A stretch of 13,229 nt of DNA, taken from NCBI GenBank assembly GCA_946479205.1, contig CAMLFJ010000032.1:1-13229 (forward strand). Reading direction: 5' to 3'. Below are positions 1 through 6,839 of the stretch, piece by piece. The translations under genes and the position numbers were made by a program. The notes beneath the pieces are model-generated. The model did not search any database. It saw nothing but the letters and a program-made list of their open reading frames with translations, and was not told where the DNA came from. The DNA comes from an uncultured bacterium (GTDB lineage Bacteria; Methylomirabilota; Methylomirabilia; Rokubacteriales; CSP1-6). Numbering within the stretch: the stretch's first letter is position 1; each line of letters begins with the position of its first letter.

Positions 1-2
1 CC

Positions 3-509
3 GTGGTCGCGGCGGCGGCCCGCCTCGCCGCCGCCGGGCTCCCGTTCCACCTCGTGTTCGTCGGGCAGGGGCCGTTCGCCGAGCGCGTCCGCGGGCTGGT
101 CCGGGCCGCCGGGCTCGCGGATCGCATCTCCCTCGTGGGCTTCGTGGACGATCTGCCCATGGTCATGGCGGCGCTCGACGTGGCGCTCTACTCCGCGCTC
201 GAGTCCGACGGCATGTCGCGCGTGCTCTGGGAATATCTCGCCTCGGCCGTGCCCGTGGTGGCGACCCGCGTGGGCGTGGTGCCGGAGGTGCTCGAGGACG
301 ACGTCACCGCGCTGCTGGTTCCGGCCGGCGAGGCCGGCCCGCTCGCCGGCGCGATCGAGCGCCTCCTGCGCGATGCGCCCCTCCGCCGGCGGCTGGGCGG
401 CGCCGGCGCCGACCTCGTGCGCAAGCGGTTCTCGGGCGCCCGGCTCGCCGAGCGCCTGACCGCGCTCTACCGGTCGCTCGCGGTCAGCTCGGCGCGGCCG
501 GCCCGGTGA
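3..509 (+). CDS. Family-4 (GT-B) glycosyltransferase, C-terminal part; 5' end outside window
   Basis: The gene runs in from the left edge. The visible 168 residues are the C-terminal, donor-binding Rossmann half of a GT4-type glycosyltransferase. Seen: a beta-strand with FVGQGP near residues 19-24, the ISLVGFVDDLP segment around 42-52, and the donor-site loop ESDGMSRVLWE at 67-77. That loop is followed by the typical PVVATRVGVVPEVL stretch. The usual E-x7-E pair is read here as D69-x7-E77, an Asp replacing the first Glu, although E67 lies close by. Such enzymes move a sugar from a nucleotide donor onto a membrane glycan on the cytoplasmic face. Its stop overlaps the next start by 4 bases (GTGA), so the two are translationally coupled. 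The position next to LPS core genes suggests a role in LPS or another surface glycan; donor and acceptor cannot be told. Confidence 0.85.
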   Translation: MVAAAARLAAAGLPFHLVFVGQGPFAERVRGLVRAAGLADRISLVGFVDDLPMVMAALDVALYSALESDGMSRVLWEYLASAVPVVATRVGVVPEVLEDDVTALLVPAGEAGPLAGAIERLLRDAPLRRRLGGAGADLVRKRFSGARLAERLTALYRSLAVSSARPAR

Positions 510-1639
510 AGGTCTCGATCCTCTGCTTCGACGTCTCGGACAATGCACTGGGGCGCGCGTGGCTGCTGGCCCGGCTGCTGGAGCCGATCGGGGCCGTGGA
601 GATCGTCGGGCCCCGGTTCGGCGCGACCGTCTGGGAGCCCGTGCTGGAAGAGTCCGTCCCGGTCCAGTCGATCCCGGGGGGGCGCTTCCCGGGCTTCGCG
701 ACGAAGCTGCCCGCCCTGGCCCGGATGGCCGACGGTGATCTGGTCTACGCGTCCAAGCCGAGGCTCACCAGCGCCGGCATCGGCTATCTCGCCCGTCTCG
801 GCCGGCGCCGCCCGTTGCTCCTCGACATCGACGACTGGGAGGTCGGCTTCTTCCTCCGAGGCGGCGCATGGGGGACGATCGGGAGAGCGATGAATCTTTC
901 CAATCCACGGGGCCTTGCCTGGACCTGGCTGATGGAGCGCCTGAGAGGAATCGCCGACGGCGTCACGGTCGCCTCCCGCTTCCTCGAGCAGCGATTCGGC
1001 GGCGTCCTGATCCCGCACGTCCGGGACACGGACCGCTGGGCTCCGGGCCGTGCCGACCCGGGCCTCGCGCGCGAGCGCCTGGGCGTGGAGAAGGAACGCG
1101 TCGTCATGTTCCTCGGGACGCCCCGCGGCTACAAGGGCGTCGAGGATCTGGCCGACGCGGTGGGCCGGCTCGGCAGGCCCGACGTCATCCTGGCCCTGGT
1201 CGGGACCGAGCCCGCCTCGGCCACCGGCCGTGCCCTGAGCGCCCGGCTTCCCGGCGTCCGCCTGGTCGGACGGGTCCCCATCGCCCAGGTCCCGGCCTAC
1301 CTGGAGGCGGCCGACGTGGTCGTCGTCCCCCAGCGCGAGAGCAGCGACACCCGAGGTCAGGTGCCGGCGAAGATCTTCGATGCCATGGCCCTCGGCCGAC
1401 CGATCGTCTCCACGAGGGTCTCGATGATCCCGGAGATCCTCGAGGGCTGCGGCGCGCTGGTCGCGCCCGGCGACGTGGCCGCGCTCGCCTCGGCCATCGG
1501 CCGCCTGCTCGATCGGCCCGACGAGGCGCGGGCGCTGGGCGAAGCGGCCCGCCGCCGGGCGGTGGACCGCTACAGCTTCGAGGCTGCCCGCCGCGCGCTC
1601 TTTCCCCTGGTGGAGCGGGCGCGGCGCATGGGGCGCTGA
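506..1639 (+). CDS. Family-4-like glycosyltransferase, surface glycan assembly
   Basis: This 377-residue protein has the two-domain GT-B layout. The N-terminal half (about 1-190) begins with the strand KVSILCF and carries LLLDIDDWE near 104-112. The C-terminal half starts at VVMFLGTPRGYKG (199-211), with VRLVGRVP (251-258) and a donor loop at 277-301 running into RPIVSTRVSMIPEIL. In the position of the E-x7-E motif the sequence reads GQVPAKIFDAMA, so the second acid is Asp292 rather than Glu, a pattern of some divergent GT4 members. The GTG start sits inside the previous gene's stop (GTGA), and the stop overlaps the next ATG (TGATG), so it is the middle gene of a coupled trio. Probable role: adding a sugar to LPS core or a related lipid-linked glycan at the inner membrane. 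Family call is good; substrate is unknown. Confidence 0.85.
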   Translation: MKVSILCFDVSDNALGRAWLLARLLEPIGAVEIVGPRFGATVWEPVLEESVPVQSIPGGRFPGFATKLPALARMADGDLVYASKPRLTSAGIGYLARLGRRRPLLLDIDDWEVGFFLRGGAWGTIGRAMNLSNPRGLAWTWLMERLRGIADGVTVASRFLEQRFGGVLIPHVRDTDRWAPGRADPGLARERLGVEKERVVMFLGTPRGYKGVEDLADAVGRLGRPDVILALVGTEPASATGRALSARLPGVRLVGRVPIAQVPAYLEAADVVVVPQRESSDTRGQVPAKIFDAMALGRPIVSTRVSMIPEILEGCGALVAPGDVAALASAIGRLLDRPDEARALGEAARRRAVDRYSFEAARRALFPLVERARRMGR

Positions 1640-2739
1640 TGCGGCTGGGCCTCATCTGCCGGCCGTTCTCCTTCCACGGCGGCGTCGAGACCGCGACCGC
1701 GGGTCTCCTCACCGCGCTGCGACACGCCGGCCACGACGTCGAGCTGATCAGCACGCGGCGGCAGGCGTCGGTGCCCGGCCTCGTGGTGCGCCGTGTCCCG
1801 ACGCTCCGGCATCCCTCGGTGCTGCGCCTGATCTCGTTCGCGGTGGCCGCGCGGGCCGCGGCGGCACGCCACGGGTACGATCTCGTGCAGAGTCACGAAC
1901 GCGGCCTGCGACAGGACCTCTATCGCGCGGGCGAGGGCTCCCACGCCGCCTACCTCGAGGCGATGGGGCGGAAGATCGCGGGCCTCGACCCGTACCACCG
2001 CCTGATCCTGGCCCTCGAGCGCCGGATCTTCCAGCTCCGCAGCGCGCGCCACGTGGTCGCGATCTCGCGGCGGGGGAAGGAGGAGATCGAGCGGCGCTAC
2101 CGCACCGATCCGGCACGGGTCACCCTCATCTACAACGGCGTGGATCTCGAGCGGTTCCATCCCGACAACCGGGGCCGCCACCGCCGGCCCACGCGCCAGA
2201 CGCTGCGTATTCCCGAGGGGGCCTGGACCGTGCTCTTCGTGGGATCGGGCTTCGAGCGCAAGGGGCTGGGCCCGCTGCTCGAGGCCTTCGCGCGCGGGAC
2301 GGACGCGGGGAGCCGCCTCGTCGTCACCGGGAAAGGGGACGTGGCCCGCTACCAGAACCTGGCCGCCCGTCTCGGCATCGCGGAGCGCACGATCTGGACC
2401 GGGCCGAAGGAGGAGGTGGAGCGGCTCTACGCGGCCGCCGACGTCGTCGCGCTGCCCGCGCGGTACGAGCCCTTCGGCAACGTGCACCTCGAGGCTCTCG
2501 CCTCCGGCGTGCCGGTGCTCAGCAGCGCGCAGGCCGGCGGCTCCGAGATCGTGCGCAACGGGGACAACGGCTGGGTGGCCGTGGAGCCGACCGTCGGCCC
2601 CATCGCCGAGGGCCTGGCTGCGCTCCGCGACGTCCCGCCCGGCGGCTGGGCCGGGCCCGCGCGCGCCTCGGTCGAGCGGTTCACCTATGCCGCGCAGGCC
2701 CAGGCGTTCACCGCCCTGTACGGTCTCCTCCGCCGCTGA
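1639..2739 (+). CDS. WaaG-like GT4 glycosyltransferase (LPS core)
   Basis: A 366-residue GT-B glycosyltransferase resembling WaaG, which adds the first hexose to heptose II of the LPS inner core. Seen: an N-terminal FHGGVE loop (13-17) for the acceptor and donor cleft; DLVQSHERG and DLYRAGEGSH (81-102); YRTDPARVTLIYNGVD (154-169); VGSGFERKGL (201-210), which parallels the WaaG segment at the same place; and an intact EPFGNVHLE motif with E277-x7-E285. The open frame extends far upstream, but that part is an out-of-frame shadow of the previous gene. The ATG at 1639, overlapping its stop by one base, gives the family's usual length and N-terminus. It is the last gene before an 84-base gap. The WaaG-like call is by motif resemblance; the sugar transferred is inferred. 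Confidence 0.85.
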   Translation: MRLGLICRPFSFHGGVETATAGLLTALRHAGHDVELISTRRQASVPGLVVRRVPTLRHPSVLRLISFAVAARAAAARHGYDLVQSHERGLRQDLYRAGEGSHAAYLEAMGRKIAGLDPYHRLILALERRIFQLRSARHVVAISRRGKEEIERRYRTDPARVTLIYNGVDLERFHPDNRGRHRRPTRQTLRIPEGAWTVLFVGSGFERKGLGPLLEAFARGTDAGSRLVVTGKGDVARYQNLAARLGIAERTIWTGPKEEVERLYAAADVVALPARYEPFGNVHLEALASGVPVLSSAQAGGSEIVRNGDNGWVAVEPTVGPIAEGLAALRDVPPGGWAGPARASVERFTYAAQAQAFTALYGLLRR

Positions 2740-2741
2740 TC

Positions 2742-2761
2742 GTCCGGCACCCGCCGGGGAC
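2742..2761 (+). terminator. Weak hairpin just after the glycosyltransferase trio
   Basis: Two bases after the stop codon, a 4 bp plus 3 bp stem with a two-base bulge and an ACCC loop can form. No T-run follows directly; the first is a TTTT about 20 bases on, at 2781-2784. It could slow or end transcription of the upstream trio, but it is a poor intrinsic terminator and may be chance in GC-rich DNA. Confidence 0.25.
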
Positions 2762-2786
2762 GCCCGCTCCAAACCCTCCATTTTCA

Positions 2787-2815
2787 TTGAACAATCGGGG
2801 GCACGGCCTTACACT
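2787..2815 (+). promoter_or_regulatory. Predicted sigma70-type promoter for the heptose operon
   Basis: A -35 box TTGAAC (2787-2792) and a -10 box TACACT (2810-2815) are separated by exactly 17 bases, each matching 4 of 6 consensus positions. They lie in a short AT-richer island within otherwise GC-rich DNA, in the only sizeable gap of the first 4.9 kb. Transcription would start near 2821-2823, only 1-3 bases before the gmhB ATG at 2824, so the message would be leaderless or nearly so. No Shine-Dalgarno sequence is visible there, which agrees with that reading. Confidence 0.55.
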
Positions 2816-2823
2816 GCGATTCA

Positions 2824-3441
2824 ATGTCGAGTCATGCTGGGCGCCTGCGGCCCGCCGTGTTCATGGACCGCGACGGCTGCCTCACGGAGGAGGTGGGCTA
2901 CGTCAACCACCCGAGCCGGATCCGCCTGCTGCCGCGCACCGTGGTGGCGGTCCGCCGGCTCAACGAGGCCGGGATCGCCGCGGTGATGGTCACGAACCAG
3001 GCCGGCGTGGCCCGTGGGTACTTCTCCGAGGACACGCTGCACGCCGCCAATCGCCGCATGGTCGGCGAGCTCGAGGCCGGCGGCGCGCGCCTCGACGGCC
3101 TCTACGTCTGCATGCATCACCCGCGCGAGGGCCAGCCGCCGTATCGGGCCGATTGCGACTGCCGCAAGCCGCGCCCCGGGCTCCTCACGCGCGCGGCGGC
3201 CGAGCTCGGTCTCGACCTGCGCGCCTCGGTGATGGTCGGCGACAAGCTCTCGGACGTGGCGGCGGGGCAGTCGGCGGGCGCCGCGGGCGTGCTCGTGCTC
3301 ACCGGCTACGGGCGCGGGGAGTGGGAGTATCGGCCGCCCGGCGGTGAGATCAAGCCGGACCACGTGGCCGACGATCTGCTTGACGCGGTGAACTGGGCGG
3401 TGGAACGGACAGCCGCCCGCATCGCGGACGCGGGGCGCTGA
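2824..3441 (+). CDS. gmhB: D-glycero-D-manno-heptose 1,7-bisphosphate 7-phosphatase
   Basis: A cytosolic HAD-superfamily phosphatase that removes the 7-phosphate of heptose-1,7-bisphosphate in ADP-heptose synthesis for the LPS core. Seen in 205 residues: the catalytic DRD at 15-17 (FMDRDGC), TNQ at 57-59 with the following GVARGYF, a zinc site C96, H98, C111 and C113 (the CxH...CDCRKPRPG signature of GmhB and HisB-N), and VMVGDKLSD at 137-144 with the Mg-binding acids. Length fits the family. Residue 19 is Cys where GmhB proteins often have Thr in DxDGT, a mild variation. The ATG at 2824 leaves about ten residues before the core; there is no Shine-Dalgarno, and the promoter just upstream implies a leaderless start. 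It ends one base before hldA. HisB phosphatase is the nearest alternative, but the hldA/hldC neighbours decide for GmhB. Confidence 0.93.
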   Translation: MSSHAGRLRPAVFMDRDGCLTEEVGYVNHPSRIRLLPRTVVAVRRLNEAGIAAVMVTNQAGVARGYFSEDTLHAANRRMVGELEAGGARLDGLYVCMHHPREGQPPYRADCDCRKPRPGLLTRAAAELGLDLRASVMVGDKLSDVAAGQSAGAAGVLVLTGYGRGEWEYRPPGGEIKPDHVADDLLDAVNWAVERTAARIADAGR

Positions 3442-3442
3442 C

Positions 3443-4459
3443 GTGTTCCCGCTGCGACGACTCCAGGACGCGATCGCGCGCTTCCCCGGCCGGCGCATCG
3501 TGGTGGTCGGCGATCTCATCGCGGACGAGTACCTCTACGGCAAGCCCGCGCGCATCTCGCGCGAGGCGCCCGTCCTGATCCTGCGCTTCACCGACCGCGA
3601 GGTGCGACTGGGCGGCGCGGCCAACGCGGCCCACAACGTGCACGCCCTCGGCGCGACCGTCCTGCCGGTGGGCCTGCTCGGCCAGGACGGCGCGGGGGCC
3701 GAGGTGCACGCGCTCTTCCACCAGGCGGGCATGAGCACGGACGGGATCTCACGCGAGGCGGCGCGGCCCACCCCGGTCAAGACGCGCATCATGGCGGGCG
3801 GCTACGAATCCACGCGGCAGCAGGTGGTACGGCTCGACCGGGAGCCGGAGGGCGGCATCAGCGGCCCCGCGGAGACGCGACTGCTCGAGCGGCTCCAGGC
3901 GGTGGGCGCCGAGGCCGACGCCTTTCTCGTCTCGGACTACGGCTACGGCACCGTGACCCCGCGGGTGTACGAGACCGTGCTCGAGCTGGGCCGCGCGCGA
4001 CAGGTGCCGGTGACGGTCGACAGCCGCTACGAGCTGCCCCGGTTCAAGGGCGCCACCGCGGCCACGCCCAACGAGCCGGAGGTGGAGGAGCTCACCGGCC
4101 AGGAACTCCACGACGAGCCCTCCGTCGAGAAGGCGGGGCGCGCGGTGCTCGAGCGGCTCGACGCGCGCGTGCTCCTCGTCACCCGGGGCAGTCGCGGCAT
4201 GGCCCTCTTCGAGCGCGAGGGGCCGGTCACCTTCATGCCGATCCATGGGAGCGACGAGATCGCGGACGTCACGGGGGCGGGGGACACCGTGATCAGCACG
4301 TTCACGGTGGGACTGGCCGTGCGCGCGACGGCGGGCGAGGCGGCGTGGCTCGCCAACGTGGCGGGCGGCGTCGTGGTCATGAAGCGGGGCACCGCGACGG
4401 TGACGGTGGCCGAGCTGCTGGCCGCGCTGGCGAGCGATGGCGGCCGTCCTCAGCGTTGA
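3443..4459 (+). CDS. hldA: D-glycero-beta-D-manno-heptose-7-phosphate kinase (RfaE1/HldA)
   Basis: A PfkB/ribokinase-fold kinase that phosphorylates heptose-7-phosphate at C1, making the substrate of GmhB next door. The 338 residues show [14 protein letters not shown] (20-33), the substrate-binding segment [11 protein letters not shown] (55-65), VSDYGYG (163-169), [12 protein letters not shown] (208-219) and the anion-hole/catalytic signature DVTGAGDT (275-282), where D281 is the base. In E. coli this is the N-terminal half of the fused HldE protein; here it stands alone and the adenylyltransferase is a separate gene starting inside its last 23 bases. The GTG start is one base after the gmhB stop and no better start exists upstream. 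Co-transcription with gmhB and hldC is near certain from spacing. Confidence 0.93.
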   Translation: MFPLRRLQDAIARFPGRRIVVVGDLIADEYLYGKPARISREAPVLILRFTDREVRLGGAANAAHNVHALGATVLPVGLLGQDGAGAEVHALFHQAGMSTDGISREAARPTPVKTRIMAGGYESTRQQVVRLDREPEGGISGPAETRLLERLQAVGAEADAFLVSDYGYGTVTPRVYETVLELGRARQVPVTVDSRYELPRFKGATAATPNEPEVEELTGQELHDEPSVEKAGRAVLERLDARVLLVTRGSRGMALFEREGPVTFMPIHGSDEIADVTGAGDTVISTFTVGLAVRATAGEAAWLANVAGGVVVMKRGTATVTVAELLAALASDGGRPQR

Positions 4460-4925
4460 CGAGGCGGGCCGGCTCGCGTCCGCCTGGCGCGCGGCGGGCA
4501 AGCGGCTGGTCCTCGCCAACGGCTGCTTCGATCTCCTCCACGTCGGCCACGTCCGCTACCTCCAGGCCGCGCGGGCGCTCGGCGACGCGCTGGTGGTCGG
4601 CCTCAACTCCGACGCCTCGGTGCAGCGGCTCAAGGGCCCGGGCCGGCCGGTGATGCCGGCCGCGGAGCGCGCGGAGCTGCTCGCCGCGATCAGCGGGGTG
4701 GACGCGGTGGTCGTCTTCGAGGAGGACAGCGCCGACGCGCTGATCGCGCGCCTGCGGCCCGACGTGCACGCCAAGGGCACCGACTACACCGAGCAGAGCG
4801 TGCCCGAGCGCGGGACGGTGGAGGCGATGGGCGCCCGGGTCGCGATCGCGGGCGACCCCAAGACCCACTCCACCAAGGATCTGATCACGACCATCCTCAC
4901 TCGCTTCGGCCGAACCAACCCATGA
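4437..4925 (+). CDS. hldC: D-glycero-beta-D-manno-heptose 1-phosphate adenylyltransferase (RfaE2/HldC)
   Basis: A nucleotidyltransferase of the cytidylyltransferase-like family that joins heptose-1-phosphate to ATP, giving ADP-heptose for LPS core transferases. Its 162 residues are the usual length of the stand-alone domain. Seen: [18 protein letters not shown] (25-42) with the HxGH nucleotide-binding motif at 35-38, [17 protein letters not shown] (55-71), and a C-terminal HSTKDLI at 144-150 in the position of the STT-type phosphate-binding motif. It overlaps the end of hldA by 23 bases in another frame, so translation is probably coupled. GmhA and HldD, the first and last pathway enzymes, are not in the window. 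The next 88 bases have no gene and hold a hairpin repeat. Confidence 0.93.
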   Translation: MAAVLSVDEAGRLASAWRAAGKRLVLANGCFDLLHVGHVRYLQAARALGDALVVGLNSDASVQRLKGPGRPVMPAAERAELLAAISGVDAVVVFEEDSADALIARLRPDVHAKGTDYTEQSVPERGTVEAMGARVAIAGDPKTHSTKDLITTILTRFGRTNP

Positions 4926-4951
4926 CCGACCCGACACGGAACGGCCGGAAT

Positions 4952-4987
4952 TGGGGGAGTGCGGGGGCCATTTCTGGGCCCCCGCAT
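4952..4987 (+). repeat. 36-base hairpin repeat, copy 1 (possible 3' end/REP-like element)
   Basis: This element matches the one at 7856-7891 at 35 of 36 bases. It consists of TGGGGGAG followed by a perfect 10 bp inverted repeat: arms 4960-4969 and 4977-4986, loop ATTTCTG. The stem begins 34 bases after the hldC stop. No T-run follows on either strand, so it is not a textbook Rho-independent terminator, but the stem is nearly all G-C. The remaining bases of the gap (4926-5013) show no gene or clear promoter. It could protect the message 3' end, cause termination, or be a REP-type mobile palindrome. Confidence 0.7.
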
Positions 4988-5013
4988 AAGACAGAGCCTG
5001 AAGACTTGAACGG

Positions 5014-6066
5014 GTGTCCGCAGTGAGACCCGAGCAACTGACCACCAAGATCGCGATCGTGAAGCTGTCGTCGCTCGGCGACGTCATCCACGCGATCCCG
5101 GTGGCGCGCGCGCTCCGCCGCGCGCGTCCCCGTATCCACCTGGCGTGGATCGTGGAGGCGCGCGAGTACGCCCTGCTGAAGGACCATCCGGACCTCGACA
5201 CGGTGGTGCCGGTGGACACGCGGCTCTGGCGGCGGCTCCTCCGGCGCCCGTCGGGGGTGCGCGAGGTCCTGGGCAAGGTGGGCCGGCTGCGCGGCCGCAT
5301 CCGCGCGGCCCGCTTCGACGTCGCGCTCGACCTGCAGGGCCTCATCAAGAGCGGGCTGCTCACCGCCTACACCGGCGCCCCCCTGCGCATCGGCTTCACC
5401 GCCGATCACTGTCGCGAGGGATTGAACTGCCTGTTCACCAACCGCCGCGTGCGGCCGCCCGCGGAGGCGGTGCACGTGGTGGATCAGTACCTGGCCCTGC
5501 TCGGCCCTCTCGGGATCCCGCCGGGTCCCGTCGAATTCCACGTGCCGATCCCGGCGCGGGCGACGCTGCGCATGGACGACTTCCTGGGCGAGCAGGGGGT
5601 GAAGAGCCGCGATCTGCTGGTGGCGGTGAATCCCGGCGCGGGCCGCGCGAACAAGCAGTGGCCGGTCGCGCACTTCCGGCGGCTCGCGGACCGGCTCGCC
5701 AGCGAGCCCAACGTGAAGGTCCTGATCCTGTGGGGCCCGGACGAGGTCCACATGGCGCGCCAGATCCGCGACGGATCGACCGCGCGCGCCATCCTCGCGC
5801 CGCCCACGGACCTGCACGAGCTGGCGGCCCTGCTCCGGCGCTGCTCGCTGATGGTCGCCAACGACACGGGCCCGCTGCACCTGGCCGCGGCCCTGGGAAC
5901 ACCGAGCCTCGGCCTCTTCGGGCCGACCCGCGCGGAGCGCAACGGCCCCTACGGGCCACACTGCCGCGGGATCCAGAGTCTCGACGGCACCATGGCGGGC
6001 CTCGCGCCGGAGGCCGCGGTGGACGCGGCCCTGGCCATGCTCGCCCTGCGCGAGACCGCGCCGTGA
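5014..6066 (+). CDS. Family-9 glycosyltransferase, heptosyltransferase I (WaaC)-like
   Basis: A 350-residue GT9 enzyme that would use ADP-heptose to add a heptose to the Kdo-lipid A core at the cytoplasmic face of the inner membrane. Seen: IAIVKLSSLGDVIHAIPV (13-30) with catalytic-type D23, the WaaC-like SSLGDV form; FDVALDLQGLIKSGLL (101-116); AVNPGAGRANKQWP (204-217), whose K214 fits the donor-binding KxWP; and VANDTGPLHLAAALGTPSLG (281-300) with the D-TG-xx-H donor loop. WaaC fits better than WaaF or WaaQ by these motifs, but the acceptor is not proven. The start is uncertain: GTG at 5014 or GTG at 5023 are both possible, and neither has a strong Shine-Dalgarno. It lies right after the ADP-heptose genes and overlaps the next gene by 4 bases. 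Confidence 0.88.
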   Translation: MSAVRPEQLTTKIAIVKLSSLGDVIHAIPVARALRRARPRIHLAWIVEAREYALLKDHPDLDTVVPVDTRLWRRLLRRPSGVREVLGKVGRLRGRIRAARFDVALDLQGLIKSGLLTAYTGAPLRIGFTADHCREGLNCLFTNRRVRPPAEAVHVVDQYLALLGPLGIPPGPVEFHVPIPARATLRMDDFLGEQGVKSRDLLVAVNPGAGRANKQWPVAHFRRLADRLASEPNVKVLILWGPDEVHMARQIRDGSTARAILAPPTDLHELAALLRRCSLMVANDTGPLHLAAALGTPSLGLFGPTRAERNGPYGPHCRGIQSLDGTMAGLAPEAAVDAALAMLALRETAP

Positions 6067-6839
6067 GCCGCCTCTCGGTGACCGTCATCGCGTGGAACGA
6101 GGAGGAGCGCCTGCGCGCCTGCCTGGAGAGCGTGGCCTGGGCGGACGAGATCGTGGTGGTGGACGCGGAGTCGGGCGACAAGACGGTGCAGATCGCGCAC
6201 GAGTTCACCGACAAGGTCTCGGTGCGCCCCTGGCCCGGCTTCGCGGCCCAGAAGAACTTCGCCATCGATCAGGCGACCGGCGACTGGATCCTCTCGCTCG
6301 ACGCCGACGAGCGGGTGACCCCCGAGCTGCGGGAGCGCATCCGGGCGATCCTCGAGGAGGACGGCCCGATGGACGGCTATGCGATCCCGCGGCGGAACAT
6401 CTTCTGGGGGGCGTGGGTGCGCCACGGAGGCCTCTATCCCGACTACCAGCTTCGCCTCTTCCGGCGCCGGAGCGGCCGGTTCGTGGAGAACGCGGTCCAC
6501 GAGTCGGTCACTGTGTCGGGGCGGGTGGAGACGCTCGCCGAGCCGATGCTGCACCATTCCTACCGGGACCTCGAGGACTTCGTCCGGCGCTCCAACCGCT
6601 ACTCCACCCTCTCCGCGCAGGACTGGATCCGCCGGGGCCGCCGGGTCGGGCTCATGGGACTCGTGACTCGACCGCTCGGCCGCTTCTTTTCCATGTACAT
6701 TGTTCACCGAGGCTTCCTGGACGGCTGGCGGGGGTTCGTGCTCGCCGTTCTCTACGCCGAGTACGTCTTCCTGCGCATGGCCAAGGTGTGGGAGACGCGG
6801 CGGGGCGGGAAGCCCGGAGAGGGTGACGAGACGTCATGA
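6063..6839 (+). CDS. Family-2 glycosyltransferase, WaaE/KdtX-like
   Basis: A 258-residue GT-A enzyme. Seen: SVTVIAWNEEERLRACLESV (5-24), VAWADEIVVVDAESGDKT (24-41), PWPGFAAQKNFAI (57-69) and the metal/nucleotide-binding LSLDADERVTPELR (77-90) with DAD at 80-82. Two short hydrophobic stretches near 195-240 may contact the membrane. This arrangement is that of WaaE/KdtX proteins, which add glucose to heptose I of the LPS inner core. The open frame extends upstream through the GT9 gene, but the real start is the GTG at 6063, inside that gene's stop (GTGA). Its own stop overlaps the trpS ATG (ATGA). The sugar donor is inferred from resemblance, not seen. Confidence 0.87.
   Translation: MSRLSVTVIAWNEEERLRACLESVAWADEIVVVDAESGDKTVQIAHEFTDKVSVRPWPGFAAQKNFAIDQATGDWILSLDADERVTPELRERIRAILEEDGPMDGYAIPRRNIFWGAWVRHGGLYPDYQLRLFRRRSGRFVENAVHESVTVSGRVETLAEPMLHHSYRDLEDFVRRSNRYSTLSAQDWIRRGRRVGLMGLVTRPLGRFFSMYIVHRGFLDGWRGFVLAVLYAEYVFLRMAKVWETRRGGKPGEGDETS

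Noticed and set aside
868..1638. Apparent 257-residue N-terminal extension of the WaaG-like gene
   Set aside because: It is the out-of-frame shadow of the preceding glycosyltransferase, Arg/Pro/Gly-rich with no domain. The ATG at 1639 gives a complete family-length protein.
1570..2787. Long minus-strand open frame of 405 codons opposite the WaaG-like gene, and similar long antisense frames at 4897-5961, 6752-7750, 7965-9056, 9928-11229 and 11914-13212
   Set aside because: They mirror confident + strand genes codon for codon, are Arg/Gly/His-rich without family motifs, and are expected in very GC-rich DNA where stop codons are rare on the opposite strand.
3..4925. An undescribed accessory system in the glycosyltransferase and heptose block
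   Set aside because: Every frame is explained by known LPS or glycan families. No defence, toxin-antitoxin, phage or mobile-element genes are seen.
4952..4987. Hairpin repeat as a textbook Rho-independent terminator
   Set aside because: No T-run follows the stem in either copy or on either strand, so it was kept as a repeat with an open function.
4926..5013. A tRNA or small RNA gene in the gap before the WaaC-like gene
   Set aside because: Only the short hairpin folds convincingly; no cloverleaf, anticodon arm or T-loop sequence is present, and no promoter is recognisable.
5145..6062. Apparent 306-residue extension of the family-2 glycosyltransferase
   Set aside because: Same artefact: low-complexity shadow of the WaaC-like gene. 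The GTG at 6063 restores the standard N-terminus.
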